Assembly: GCA_040779345.1 (NCBI GenBank)
Contig: JBFONU010000006.1
Location: 62,001 to 126,000 of the forward strand
Direction of reading: 5' to 3'
From: Thalassotalea_H sp040779345
GTDB lineage: Bacteria > Pseudomonadota > Gammaproteobacteria > Enterobacterales > Alteromonadaceae
DNA length: 64,000 nt
This document shows, piece by piece, positions 18,202-27,768 of this stretch. Under the pieces are notes generated by a model, which saw only the letters and a list, made by a program, of their open reading frames with translations, had not been told where the DNA came from and searched no databases. Position 1 is the first letter of the stretch, and every line of letters starts with the position of its first letter. The translations under genes and the position numbers were made by a program.

Positions 18202-20508
18202 ATGTCTGATGCGCTTGACTATAGTCTTGATGGAATTGAACAACGTCCACTAAGACAATTTACCGAAGAAGCTTATTTGAACTACTCCATGTACGTCATC
18301 ATGGATAGAGCATTACCCCATATTGGTGATGGTTTAAAACCGGTACAACGCCGAATTGTTTATGCGATGTCAGAGCTTGGTTTATCAGCAGCGGCAAAAT
18401 ATAAGAAGTCTGCTCGAACTGTCGGGGATGTATTAGGTAAATTTCATCCGCATGGCGATTCTGCCTGTTATGAAGCCATGGTCTTAATGGCACAGCCATT
18501 TTCTTATCGTTACCCATTAGTTGATGGGCAAGGTAACTGGGGGGCACCTGACGACCCTAAGTCATTCGCGGCAATGCGTTATACTGAATCTCGGTTATCT
18601 CGCTTTAGTGAAGTATTATTAAGTGAATTAGGTCAAGGAACGGTTGATTGGCTTCCTAACTTTGACGGTACGATGAAAGAGCCTAAAACGCTTCCGGCTC
18701 GCCTTCCTCATATTATGCTCAATGGCATCACTGGGATTGCGGTAGGTATGGCAACAGATATCCCTCCTCATAACGTCAGAGAAATGGCCAATGCTTGCGT
18801 CAAACTAATTGAATCTCCTAAAACAGAAATTGCCGATTTATTAGAGATTGTCAAAGGGCCTGATTACCCAACAGATGCTGAGATTATTACCCCAGCGGCC
18901 GATATTGAAAAAATGTATCAAACCGGACGTGGTAGTATAAAAATGCGTGCAGTTTATGACATAGAGCATGGGGAAGTGGTGATCACAGCATTACCTCATC
19001 AAGCCTCAGGTGGTAAAATATTAGAACAAATAGCGGCACAAATGACCGCGAAAAAATTACCAATGGTGATTGATTTACGCGATGAATCTGATCATGAAAA
19101 CCCAACGCGTTTAGTCGTGGTGCCACGTTCAAACCGTGTAGATATTGAGCAATTAATGCAGCATTTATTTGCCACCACAGATTTAGAGAAAAACTATCGC
19201 GTTAATCTCAATATGATCGGGCTAAATAATAAACCTGCGGTGAAAAATTTAAAAAGCATTTTAGCCGAGTGGATAGAGTTTCGTCGTGAAACCATTCGTC
19301 GCCGATTGCAATATCGTCTGGATAAAGTGTTGGCGCGTTTACATATTTTAGATGGTTTATTAATTGCTTATTTAAATATTGATGAAGTGATTGAGATCAT
19401 TCGAAATTTTGATGAACCAAAAGCCGAGCTGATGTCGCGCTTTTCTTTATCGCAAATTCAAGCTGAAGCTATTTTAGAAATTAAGTTACGTCAACTTGCT
19501 AAGTTAGAAGAAATTAAAATTCGCGCAGAACAAGATGAATTAAATAAAGAGCGTGAATACTTAGAAAAAACACTCGGATCCAATGCTCGCATGAATACCT
19601 TAATGAAAAAGGAAATTCTTGAAGCCGCTGAGAAATATGGTGATGACAGACGATCAACCATTATTGAACGAAATGAAGCGAAAGCCCTTTCAGAAAAAGA
19701 CTTAGTGCCCAGTGAGCCGGTAACCGTAGTGGTTTCTGAAAAAGGCTGGGCGCGTTGTGCAAAAGGGCACGACATTGATGCCAAAGCACTCAGTTATAAA
19801 GCAGGTGATGAGTATTTGTGCTCTGCCCGCGGACGCAGTAATAGGCCCGTTGTTTTTATTGACTCGTCAGGTCGAGCCTACACGACAGACGCTCACACCT
19901 TGCCAACGGCGCGTAGTCAAGGAGAGCCACTGACGGGGCGATTCAATTTATCAGCTGGTGAAAACTTTGAACAAACGTTAATGGCGGATGATGACGCTAA
20001 TTACTTGCTCAGTTGTGATGCTGGCTATGGCTTTGTTGGTAAGTTTTCCGATATGGTCAGCCGTAATAAAAATGGTAAAGCCTTATTAAGTTTACCTGCC
20101 AACGCCAGAGTAATTAAACCGCAAGCGGTATCTGATATTGAAAAAGCCTTAGTGCTAGCCATTACAACTGAAGGACGAATGCTGGTTTTTCCTATTAAAG
20201 ACTTACCTATATTAAGTAAAGGGAAGGGGAATAAAATCATTAATATTTCATCAGCGCGGGCTAAAGCTAGAGAAGAGTTGGTGTCGCTATTAGAAGTGAT
20301 TGCTGCTGATGATGCGATAACCTTGCATGCAGGAAAACGTAAATTAACCCTCAAAGCGAGTGATATTGAGCATTATCGTGGTGAAAGAGGACGTCGTGGT
20401 AACAAACTCCCTCGTGGTTTGCAGCGGGTTGACCGCGTTGAAATTGAGTCTCCTATTGTGACGCCTGAGCTTAATGAGAGTGATGATAAAAGCACACCAG
20501 CTGAGTAG
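18202..20508 (+). CDS. parC: DNA topoisomerase IV subunit A
   Basis: 768 residues, slightly longer than E. coli ParC (752). It is the DNA-cutting subunit of topoisomerase IV. The catalytic Tyr127 is in AAMRYTESRL. The quinolone region reads HPHGDSACYEAM with Ser87 and Glu91, which align with the drug-sensitive E. coli Ser80 and Glu84. The C-terminal beta-pinwheel holds the GRSNRPVVFIDSSGRAYT and FVGKFSDM blades. A 244-base upstream region contains an 8-base inverted repeat (18139-18146 with 18165-18172). A small membrane gene follows 17 bases downstream. Confidence 0.98.
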   Translation: MSDALDYSLDGIEQRPLRQFTEEAYLNYSMYVIMDRALPHIGDGLKPVQRRIVYAMSELGLSAAAKYKKSARTVGDVLGKFHPHGDSACYEAMVLMAQPFSYRYPLVDGQGNWGAPDDPKSFAAMRYTESRLSRFSEVLLSELGQGTVDWLPNFDGTMKEPKTLPARLPHIMLNGITGIAVGMATDIPPHNVREMANACVKLIESPKTEIADLLEIVKGPDYPTDAEIITPAADIEKMYQTGRGSIKMRAVYDIEHGEVVITALPHQASGGKILEQIAAQMTAKKLPMVIDLRDESDHENPTRLVVVPRSNRVDIEQLMQHLFATTDLEKNYRVNLNMIGLNNKPAVKNLKSILAEWIEFRRETIRRRLQYRLDKVLARLHILDGLLIAYLNIDEVIEIIRNFDEPKAELMSRFSLSQIQAEAILEIKLRQLAKLEEIKIRAEQDELNKEREYLEKTLGSNARMNTLMKKEILEAAEKYGDDRRSTIIERNEAKALSEKDLVPSEPVTVVVSEKGWARCAKGHDIDAKALSYKAGDEYLCSARGRSNRPVVFIDSSGRAYTTDAHTLPTARSQGEPLTGRFNLSAGENFEQTLMADDDANYLLSCDAGYGFVGKFSDMVSRNKNGKALLSLPANARVIKPQAVSDIEKALVLAITTEGRMLVFPIKDLPILSKGKGNKIINISSARAKAREELVSLLEVIAADDAITLHAGKRKLTLKASDIEHYRGERGRRGNKLPRGLQRVDRVEIESPIVTPELNESDDKSTPAE

Positions 20509-20525
20509 GAAGTGGTAATTAATTA

Positions 20526-20948
20526 ATGAAATACTTATCGAATGAGTGGCAGCAATTACAACAACAAAGTGATAACTTTGAAATGTGTTCATTACTCATC
20601 AAACTCTTCAGTGTACTGATATTATTAGTCATGCTGCATTTAGGGTTTAGTTTACTTATCGGGGTAAGTATTTTATTGGTTTTATGGTTACAAGAGGCGA
20701 TTTGGAAGACCTTTCAAGCACGAGGGGAAGCCCGTTTATTGCAGGTTGAGTCTTTGATTGCTGATGCAAGCCGAGCTGAAAATAAGACTAAAGCTATACC
20801 AATGCAGCTAAATCAGCAGTTTTTACAAAATAGACCCGCAATTTTCGGTTTACTCAAAGAGTATTTACAGCAAGCTGCAAGACCTACCGTGATTTTTCCA
20901 CACCTGATGTTAATAATGATATTTATCAGCAGCTTTTTTATCGGTTAA
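20526..20948 (+). CDS. Small membrane protein of unknown function after parC
   Basis: 140 residues, not recognised. A polar N-terminus (MKYLSNEWQQLQQQSDNFE) is followed by a long hydrophobic stretch (about 22-55, one or two spans), an amphipathic helix (AIWKTFQARGEARLLQVESL), a polar middle and a C-terminal span (about 120-138). It may have an Nin-loop type topology. It begins 17 bases after parC and could be co-transcribed with it. A link to topoisomerase IV would be speculation. Confidence 0.7.
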   Translation: MKYLSNEWQQLQQQSDNFEMCSLLIKLFSVLILLVMLHLGFSLLIGVSILLVLWLQEAIWKTFQARGEARLLQVESLIADASRAENKTKAIPMQLNQQFLQNRPAIFGLLKEYLQQAARPTVIFPHLMLIMIFISSFFIG

Positions 20949-21012
20949 CGCGTTTAATGTAATAAAAACGTCACATAAAACTCCTAGAATTTATTTTTAA
21001 GTGGAGGATTTT

Positions 21013-21786
21013 GTGTTTAATCAAATTAAAAAAATATTACAAAATAAAGAAATCACCGTTGTCTTTCAACCTATTTTTGATGTTTCTAATCAAACCGTTT
21101 TAGGGTTTGAGGCGCTATCTAGAGGCCCTAAAAATAGCCTTTTTTATTCACCTGATAATTTATTCCGCGCGGCGACAGATTGTGGTTTGCTCTCAGAATT
21201 AGAGATTCTATGCCGTGATACTGCGATTCAAAAGTTTGCAAAATTGCAACTGACAGGGAAATTGTTCTTAAATATTAGTCCATTAGTATTATTAGATAGT
21301 GCACATCCACAAGGTGAAACAATTAAGCTTGTCGAAAAGGCAGGGTTGAATTGTCAGCAAATAGTGATTGAACTCAGTGAAAAATATCCCTTTCCCAATG
21401 CAGAAACTTTAAGTCGCGCATTATCTAAGTATCGTGAATTTGGTTTTGATGTCGCTATTGACGATCTAGGCGCGGGCTATTCAGGTTTAAAAATGTGGAG
21501 CCAGTTAAGGCCAAATATTGTTAAAATTGATCGATATTTTGTTGAAAACTGCCATCAAGACAATTTTAAGCGTAAGTTTTTAAAAGCAATATTTGAGTTG
21601 GCTGACTCTGCCCAAGCAAAAGTAATTGTCGAAGGGATCGAGCACTTTGAAGAGTTTGAATTGTTAAAAAAATTAGGCATGCGTTACGCACAAGGCTATT
21701 ATTTATCAAGGCCAAGTGCTGAACCCTTACGTTTTTATCCTTATTGGTTAGAGCAAGCGTCTTTATCTTTAATACCTAACCTTTAA
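21013..21786 (+). CDS. Stand-alone EAL phosphodiesterase
   Basis: 257 residues from a GTG at 21013, chosen because TGGAGGA lies five bases before it; an earlier in-frame GTG at 21001 overlaps that ribosome site. The protein is only an EAL domain, cytoplasmic, cleaving c-di-GMP to pGpG. Catalytic motifs are present: EAL at 33-35 (GFEALSRG), NISP, ELSEKYP, IDDLGAGYSGL (the DD metal pair), KIDRYF, VEGIE and AQGYYLSRP. With all metal residues in place, it is likely active. It could oppose the two cyclases about 4 kb upstream. Confidence 0.92.
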   Translation: MFNQIKKILQNKEITVVFQPIFDVSNQTVLGFEALSRGPKNSLFYSPDNLFRAATDCGLLSELEILCRDTAIQKFAKLQLTGKLFLNISPLVLLDSAHPQGETIKLVEKAGLNCQQIVIELSEKYPFPNAETLSRALSKYREFGFDVAIDDLGAGYSGLKMWSQLRPNIVKIDRYFVENCHQDNFKRKFLKAIFELADSAQAKVIVEGIEHFEEFELLKKLGMRYAQGYYLSRPSAEPLRFYPYWLEQASLSLIPNL

Positions 21787-21792
21787 TAAAAC

Positions 21793-22314
21793 CTAGTCTA
21801 ACGATCGGATCAATTGGCATAACTCGGTTATCTTTTTATTCGACAGTTGTCGGTAATCAAAGTAGGGGCAGATAATCAGTTTATGCTCTGTATTGATGGC
21901 AAAGCTTGGTGATAACCATTGACAGTGTTGAGCCAAGCCTAATTTAGTCGCGTAGCTTTTACCCATAACGATTGATATTTTTTTCGATGAGAAGTTATTG
22001 ATTATCATCGTTGCGGGTAAATTAAACAGCAAATTTTGCTGGCTACCTGTCTGTAATAGTTGCTCATCGCGAAATTGTTGCCAGCTAGTGAACTTAGGCG
22101 ACATTAACTGGTAAATAAATTTTGCATAAACATTAAATATCTTCCGCCAATGATTGCCTGTTTGCTCAGCAATAAATTGTATCTCACCCTTTTGCATAGG
22201 CTGGCAGGTTTGTAATGTTTGGTATTGCACTAGCGGTGGTATATTCTCAATATAAACACTGAGCGTGGCGTTGGGATCACCTAAGCCTGTTATATTCATT
22301 TGTTGATCGCACAT
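21793..22314 (-). CDS. Uncharacterised protein
   Basis: 173 residues, not securely recognised. It has no signal peptide or membrane span. Features are a proline-bearing IENIPPLVQYQTLQTCQP, a helical KIFNVYAKFIYQL, a hydrophobic core LNLPATMII and KISIVMGKSYATKLGL, and a C-terminal LIICPYFDYRQLSNKKI. The latter reads like a small alpha/beta domain (uracil-glycosylase-like folds have similar IxMGKxxA and P-Y-x-D-Y patterns, which is only a suggestion). It is convergent with the EAL gene with six bases between stops. Confidence 0.65.
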   Translation of the reverse strand: MCDQQMNITGLGDPNATLSVYIENIPPLVQYQTLQTCQPMQKGEIQFIAEQTGNHWRKIFNVYAKFIYQLMSPKFTSWQQFRDEQLLQTGSQQNLLFNLPATMIINNFSSKKISIVMGKSYATKLGLAQHCQWLSPSFAINTEHKLIICPYFDYRQLSNKKITELCQLIRSLD

Positions 22315-22340
22315 AGCATTTAATTTCGTTTTGCCAATAA

Positions 22341-22364
22341 AAAACCCAGTAAAAACTGGGTTTT
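22341..22364 (-). terminator. Hairpin terminator after the DUF3545 gene
   Basis: AAAACCCAGT and ACTGGGTTTT form a perfect 10-base stem with a four-base A (T) loop, followed by T-rich sequence in the minus direction. It lies between the DUF3545 gene and the next minus-strand gene, so it should end the former. Confidence 0.88.
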
Positions 22365-22385
22365 TGTTGAGTTGTTTTAATTAGC

Positions 22386-22559
22386 TTAAAACTCGTCCAA
22401 CATATACTCTAATGAGTCTTCATAGACTTTTAAGTCTTTTTCAAGTTGGAACTTTTCTTTCAGTTGTTCTATTTCACGCCATTTTCTTTTTTTATTACTA
22501 CCTGTTGCGGCTTTTGGTTGTTTACCAAGAGAGCCAAGTACATCATTTAGCTTATCCAT
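22386..22559 (-). CDS. DUF3545 family small protein
   Basis: 57 residues from the ATG at 22559, chosen because AGGAG lies six bases upstream; a longer frame starting at 22601 would put this ribosome site inside the gene. The protein is polar and helical: a Lys-rich SNKKRKWREIEQLKEKFQLEKDLK (part) and an acidic C-terminal ending in YMLDEF. This fits the DUF3545 family of small proteins common in Alteromonadales and Vibrionales. Function is unknown. The basic then acidic helix suggests a nucleic-acid or protein adaptor, which is inference. Confidence 0.82.
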   Translation of the reverse strand: MDKLNDVLGSLGKQPKAATGSNKKRKWREIEQLKEKFQLEKDLKVYEDSLEYMLDEF

Positions 22560-22710
22560 GGAATGCTCCTTTTTTCTACAACTGCATGATTTTTTTACCA
22601 TACTCTGTGTTATAAATGAAACACTTTTTTTAAGCTTTCTCTCAAGTTAGTGAATAATAAGTCTTTTTATTTTTAAAAATGTAATACGCTTTTTCGTTTA
22701 GATTAATCGC

Positions 22711-23664
22711 CTATAAGAGTGCTGATAGTTGTTTTTCTAACTTCACTTGGTCAATGGCAAAATTACGAATACCTTCAGATAATTTTTCCGTTGCCATGGC
22801 ATCTTCATTCATTAACCAACGAAATTCACTCTCTGTTAACGCTGACTCTTGCTCAATGCTTGGTTGTTCACTAAAAAGTTTCTGTTCAATTTGGCTATCA
22901 GTGTTAGCAAGCTCCTCTAATAATTGTGGACTAATTGTTAAACGATCACAGCCAGCTAGCGCTAAAATTTCACCGCTGTTTCTAAAGCTTGCACCCATGA
23001 CTACTGTTTTATAGCCTTTAGCTTTGTAGTAATTATAAATTTTGCTAACTGATAATACACCTGGGTCTTCATCTGCCGCGTATTCGGTAATGCCGGTATC
23101 TTTTTTATACCAATCTAAAATACGGCCAACAAATGGAGAAATAAGGTATGCGCCTGCTTCAGCACAAGCTTGGGCTTGTGCAAAACTAAATAACAAGGTT
23201 AAGTTACAGTTTATACCTGACTTTTCTAAAGCTTCAGCGGCTTTGATCCCTTCCCAGGTTGAAGCGAGTTTAATTAAAATTCTCTCATTACTAATACCCG
23301 CTTCGTTATACATAGCCATGAGTTTATGGGCCTTGTCAATTGAAGCTTGTGTATCAAACGATAAGCGAGCATCTACTTCTGTTGAAATACGACCAGGTAT
23401 AATGTTTAAAATTTCTAAACCAATTAATACCGATAGTTTATCTGCTGCATCTATCACCTGCTGCTCAGCGCTAGTAGATTGTTCTTTTGCCCAGGCGACC
23501 GCTTGGCTAAGTAAATGTTGATAGTTACTCAAAGACGCTGCTTTTAGCAGCAGTGAAGGGTTTGTTGTCGCATCTTGCGGGTGAAATTTTGCAATGGCTT
23601 CAATGTCGCCAGTATCTGCAACTACGGTTGTCATTTTTTTGAGCTGTTCTAATTGATTCGTCAT
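22711..23664 (-). CDS. tal: Transaldolase
   Basis: 317 residues, as in E. coli TalB. It moves a dihydroxyacetone unit between sedoheptulose-7-phosphate and glyceraldehyde-3-phosphate in the pentose phosphate pathway. The Schiff-base lysine is Lys132 in ERILIKLAST. The N-terminal VVADTGD and DATTNPSLLL signature and the VMGASFRNSGEI phosphate-site segment are present. It stands alone as a single-gene unit. The 309-base region before it has a long hairpin (23771-23810). Confidence 0.97.
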   Translation of the reverse strand: MTNQLEQLKKMTTVVADTGDIEAIAKFHPQDATTNPSLLLKAASLSNYQHLLSQAVAWAKEQSTSAEQQVIDAADKLSVLIGLEILNIIPGRISTEVDARLSFDTQASIDKAHKLMAMYNEAGISNERILIKLASTWEGIKAAEALEKSGINCNLTLLFSFAQAQACAEAGAYLISPFVGRILDWYKKDTGITEYAADEDPGVLSVSKIYNYYKAKGYKTVVMGASFRNSGEILALAGCDRLTISPQLLEELANTDSQIEQKLFSEQPSIEQESALTESEFRWLMNEDAMATEKLSEGIRNFAIDQVKLEKQLSALL

Positions 23665-23973
23665 ATCTCTCGCCTTAAATTATATGTGAAAAGTGACCCG
23701 ATTAAGCGTTGAACAAATCGTAAATAAATATGACAAGGTGCTTATTTCTGGTGTAACTCCATTAACTAATCAAACTCTCAATAATGACGAAAAGTCATGA
23801 TTTGAGTTTGAACTCTAATTTGTACCAAACTCTGTTAAATTTGCAAGGGGCTTTTACGTATTTTTATCAAACCGTATAGATTGTTTTTTTCTTCATTAGA
23901 TCATCTTAGTGAGGATTTTTATCTTTGATTGGTATGTTATAGTATCGATAATTTTAACCCGCTCGGATCCGCT
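23665..23973. other. Divergent tal/yaaA spacer with a long imperfect hairpin
   Basis: No gene is seen in these 309 bases. A near-perfect inverted repeat occupies 23771-23810: arms CAAACTCTCAATAATGAC and GTCATGATTTGAGTTTG around a GAAAA loop. It is in the region of the two divergent promoters, has no T-tract and so is not a classical terminator. It might be a protein-binding palindrome or a leader structure. Confidence 0.6.
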
Positions 23974-24750
23974 ATGTTACTTGTTGTCTCTCCAGCTAAA
24001 AATTTAGATTACGAATCACCTTTAACAACAGAGAAATATTCACAACCTGAATTGCTTTCTCATAGTGAATTATTAATGAAAGTGTGTCGCCAATTATCAC
24101 CCGCTGATATTTCGACCTTAATGGGGGTCAGTGATAAAATTGCTGGTTTAAATGCCGCGAGATTTGGACAGTGGTCTCAGCCTTTTACAACGGAGAACGC
24201 ACGGCAGGCTGTTTTAGCTTTCAATGGCGATGTCTATACTGGCTTAGATGCAAAGTCGTTATCTGATGATGATTTTGACTATGCTCAACAGCATATGAGA
24301 ATTTTATCGGGTTTATATGGTTTATTAAAACCGCTTGATTTAATGCAGGCATATCGCTTAGAAATGGGTACAAAACTGGCGAACGAACGGGGCGCCAATT
24401 TATATCAATTTTGGGGTGAGCTGATCACTGAAAAGCTTAATCAAGCCCTTCTTGAGCAAGGTGATAATATTTTAGTTAACCTTGCGTCAAATGAATATTT
24501 TAAATCGGTAAAGAAAAAATCACTCAATGCCGACATTATTACGCCCGCTTTTAAAGATTGGAAAAATGGTCAATATAAAATGATCAGTTTTTTTGCTAAA
24601 AAAGCACGGGGATTAATGGCTAGGTATATGATTGAAAATAAAATTAACTCAGTTGATGCTTTAAAGGATTTTGCTGTAGCAGGTTATAGTTACAGCGAAG
24701 AATTTTCACAAGGCAATGAGTGGGTATTTACACGCCGAGAAAATGACTAG
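23974..24750 (+). CDS. yaaA: YaaA peroxide-stress protein
   Basis: 258 residues from the ATG at 23974, the same length as E. coli YaaA. An in-frame TTG at 23929 would add 15 residues that do not fit the family, whose members start with ML-(I/V)-SPAK. YaaA lowers free iron and protects DNA and proteins during peroxide stress. The signature LLVVSPAKNLDYESPL at the N-terminus, FNGDVYTGL and LSGLYGLLKPLDLMQAYRLEMG are present. It is convergent with the TonB receptor gene, with 46 bases between stops. Confidence 0.95.
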   Translation: MLLVVSPAKNLDYESPLTTEKYSQPELLSHSELLMKVCRQLSPADISTLMGVSDKIAGLNAARFGQWSQPFTTENARQAVLAFNGDVYTGLDAKSLSDDDFDYAQQHMRILSGLYGLLKPLDLMQAYRLEMGTKLANERGANLYQFWGELITEKLNQALLEQGDNILVNLASNEYFKSVKKKSLNADIITPAFKDWKNGQYKMISFFAKKARGLMARYMIENKINSVDALKDFAVAGYSYSEEFSQGNEWVFTRREND

Positions 24751-24796
24751 ATTAAATTTTCAGGCGTTACACACTTGCTAAGGCGTTATTGCCTAA

Positions 24797-27691
24797 CTAA
24801 AAATGGTAGTTAACACCTAAATATACATAACTACCATTAAAGCCAAACGGTGCTGAACGACGAGAGTATTTAAACACGCCTGAACTACTGACTATTTCGT
24901 TACCTTGCTCATCGACTATGGTACCTGCGTGAGAGTTAGCTATTTTGTTTATATCTGGTGTGACATTAAAAAGATTATTAACGCCTAAATGCCAAGAAAA
25001 GTCGGTGGTAATTTTTTGTTCTATTCGCACATCCGTGAGTATTTCTGCCCCATAAGTTTGTTTATCTCCATCAGTAATTGTGTATTCGCCGTAACGATTT
25101 AGCGCTAGGCTGAATAACCAGTTATTCACCTTATATAACGAATATAAACTGAGCTTGTTTTTGGGTTGCCACTCTTCAATAATTGAAATATCTTGTGTGG
25201 AAAATACTTGCTCAACGGTGAGGGCATTTAGCACATTGTTATTGGGCGTATATAGATCAACAACTTTGGTGTTTGTAATGTTTCCGGCTAACGTAAGATC
25301 AAGTATTCCGTCATAAAAACGCGTTTTGTATGTCGCAATTAAATCAAGTCCTCTCGTTTGGGTATTAACGCCATTAAGAAAAACTTGCGCTTTATCAACT
25401 TGCTCATTGAGGAGTATTTCTGCTAATTCATTGGAATATTCAGGAGAAAGTTTATTACTGATAACAATTCTATCATCAATATTAATTGCGTAATAATCAA
25501 GGGTGATATTGAGGCTATCATTGATATTGATAATAGCGCCGAGTGAAAAGTTACTTGATTTTTCTTCTTGCAATTCTGGTATACCAATAAGACGCGCAAG
25601 GGGGCTGTCGTTTCTAAAGGTGCCAACTTGCTCTGCTTTAAATTCGTTGTTGTTATGAACGATAAATTGCGTACTGATATTGTTGAAGTAGAGCTGTTGC
25701 ATTGATGGCGCTCTAAAGCCCGTACTTACCGAACTTCTCAACCTTAAGCTATCATTCACCAGCCAGTTTGCTGCAAGTTTGATATTTGAGGTATTACCGA
25801 AATCGTCATAGTGATCATATCTAATGGCGCTGTCTATTGTCAGGTGGTCAAATAACTCACTGGTAAATTCAGCATAAAAAGAAGCGATATTCCTAGACTC
25901 TTTAACACTTGACTGAGGAGCTATGCCAGGAAAACCCTGTATACCACCTAACGCATCTTCGTTATATAAAGCCGAGTTATCTTGGCTATCATAATCGAAA
26001 TAACTGTATTCATCTCCTGATGAAAGCTGATAGCTATCTTTTCTAAGTTCTACTCCAAAGGATAATGAAAAATGATCAAACATTTTTTGCAGGTCAATAT
26101 TCAACGTTTGTAATGAGAGATGTATGTCATAAGCATCTGCTGAACTGGGTATGGTGTCTCTGATCTCTTGCGCTGACATGCCTTGCTGATATCTTAATAA
26201 ATTTGCATAAGAGGCATTAATGGAGTTTCTTGTTTGATAAGCAATGTTATTTTCACCATGGGTAAATGAAGCATCAAAAGCTATCTCATTAGCTAATTCG
26301 GTTTTAAAGCCAATATTAACAGAGGTATCTGAGATGTTTGAATGAATAATGGGTAAATAACCATCAGGACGTAACGCATGATTGTCTTGTAAATAAGGGT
26401 TTGCTAATTGGTTCGTACTATGGCGAAAAAAAGCGGCGGAGTCACTTTCACGTTGAGAAAAAATTGTAAAACTATACAGTTCACCATCAAGAAAGGGATA
26501 TTGAGCATTATAGGCAAAGCTATATTGCTGATAGGCAGGATCCCCTATTTTAAAGGTCTTTCTGTTTGCCTGAGCTTCTCGTGGATCTTTACTGAGGAAG
26601 TCACCGTTAGGCAGTTTTTCACACAATCGGTACTGACAGCTACCATCAATTCCCGCACGATTTGTTGATTTATGATCTGTTAAGCTGAGCGTGGCATTAA
26701 AAAAACCTTGCCCATTGAATGAAAAGCCTTTGTTGATATTGATATCAAAGGTATTACCATCCCCTTGTTGGTATTGACCAAAGGAAGTGTTGAAGCTGCC
26801 CTTATTATTTGAATCATCCAAGACAATGTTAATGACACCGGCAATCGCGTCTGAGCCATATTGAGCAGCTGCGCCATCTCGTAGTATTTCCACACGTTTT
26901 ATTGCGCTTAGTGGAATGGTGTTAAGATCAGCCCCAGCAGTACCTCTTCCTACAGAAGTATTAATATGCAATAAGCTTGCATAGTGTCGTCTTTTCCCAT
27001 TGACCAATATCAGTGTTTGATCCGGTCCTAACCCTCTTAATGTTGCGGGCTTTAAAACATCGGTGCCGTCACTAATGGACGAGCTTGCAAAGTTGAATGA
27101 AGGCGCAACACTTTGTAGCATTCTGCCAAACTCAAATTGCCCAGTATTTTGTAAGTGATTTTTTGAAAGGATATCAACGGGGACAGGGAGCTCTTGTAAG
27201 CTTCTTGATATCTCTCTACTTCCTACGATGGCTATTTTTTCAATACCAGATAATTGAGTGTCTTTGTCACTTACCTTCGTATTGCTGTTTGCTATATTGT
27301 TGTTGGTTTCTTTGAGTAACAGCGAGTTTTTCGCGACTTGGCTATCGATTGTAATGCTAATTTTTTCATTATCAATGTCAGCTGTAAGTCCGGTATTTCT
27401 TAACAGCTTTATCAATGCTTGTTCAAAACTGTAGTAGCCCTTAATTGCGTTTGTTTCAAATTGCTTTGTGACTTCATAAGAAAACAAAATTGTTTGATTA
27501 GTTTGTTGGGCAAAATTAATTAATGCTTGATCTGCTGTTTGGCTCTTTATATCGAAGAGGAAAAGCTTATTAGCAACTACCGATTGACAGAAAAAAATCG
27601 TGATGAGAGCGAGCAGGCATAAAATTGACTTTTTCGTAGTGATCGTTTGATGTCTTTTTCTTAAAGCACCATGACAGCGAAATACAATCAA
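24797..27691 (-). CDS. TonB-dependent receptor with STN signalling domain
   Basis: 964 residues. After a signal segment (about 20-40, ending SVVANK) comes a secretin/TonB N-terminal (STN) domain (about 45-110, FDIKSQTADQALINFAQQTNQ), then a plug domain (LRGLGPDQTLILVNGKRR, SAIKRVEILRDGAAAQYGSDAIAGVINIVL) and a 22-strand barrel ending in Phe (NYHF). An STN domain marks transducer-type receptors that talk to a FecR anti-sigma. The substrate is unknown; the plug resembles receptors for siderophores, B12-like or carbohydrate ligands. The start is a TTG at 27691 with a weak ribosome site, so the start is uncertain. It lies 77 bases after the fecR-like gene. Confidence 0.93.
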   Translation of the reverse strand: MIVFRCHGALRKRHQTITTKKSILCLLALITIFFCQSVVANKLFLFDIKSQTADQALINFAQQTNQTILFSYEVTKQFETNAIKGYYSFEQALIKLLRNTGLTADIDNEKISITIDSQVAKNSLLLKETNNNIANSNTKVSDKDTQLSGIEKIAIVGSREISRSLQELPVPVDILSKNHLQNTGQFEFGRMLQSVAPSFNFASSSISDGTDVLKPATLRGLGPDQTLILVNGKRRHYASLLHINTSVGRGTAGADLNTIPLSAIKRVEILRDGAAAQYGSDAIAGVINIVLDDSNNKGSFNTSFGQYQQGDGNTFDININKGFSFNGQGFFNATLSLTDHKSTNRAGIDGSCQYRLCEKLPNGDFLSKDPREAQANRKTFKIGDPAYQQYSFAYNAQYPFLDGELYSFTIFSQRESDSAAFFRHSTNQLANPYLQDNHALRPDGYLPIIHSNISDTSVNIGFKTELANEIAFDASFTHGENNIAYQTRNSINASYANLLRYQQGMSAQEIRDTIPSSADAYDIHLSLQTLNIDLQKMFDHFSLSFGVELRKDSYQLSSGDEYSYFDYDSQDNSALYNEDALGGIQGFPGIAPQSSVKESRNIASFYAEFTSELFDHLTIDSAIRYDHYDDFGNTSNIKLAANWLVNDSLRLRSSVSTGFRAPSMQQLYFNNISTQFIVHNNNEFKAEQVGTFRNDSPLARLIGIPELQEEKSSNFSLGAIININDSLNITLDYYAINIDDRIVISNKLSPEYSNELAEILLNEQVDKAQVFLNGVNTQTRGLDLIATYKTRFYDGILDLTLAGNITNTKVVDLYTPNNNVLNALTVEQVFSTQDISIIEEWQPKNKLSLYSLYKVNNWLFSLALNRYGEYTITDGDKQTYGAEILTDVRIEQKITTDFSWHLGVNNLFNVTPDINKIANSHAGTIVDEQGNEIVSSSGVFKYSRRSAPFGFNGSYVYLGVNYHF

Positions 27692-27768
27692 TTTTATAAC
27701 AAACCTTTGATACGCTTAAAAAGAGTAGATAGGTCAGTATAGTATGAAATTAAGTTGAGAAAAAGAGC

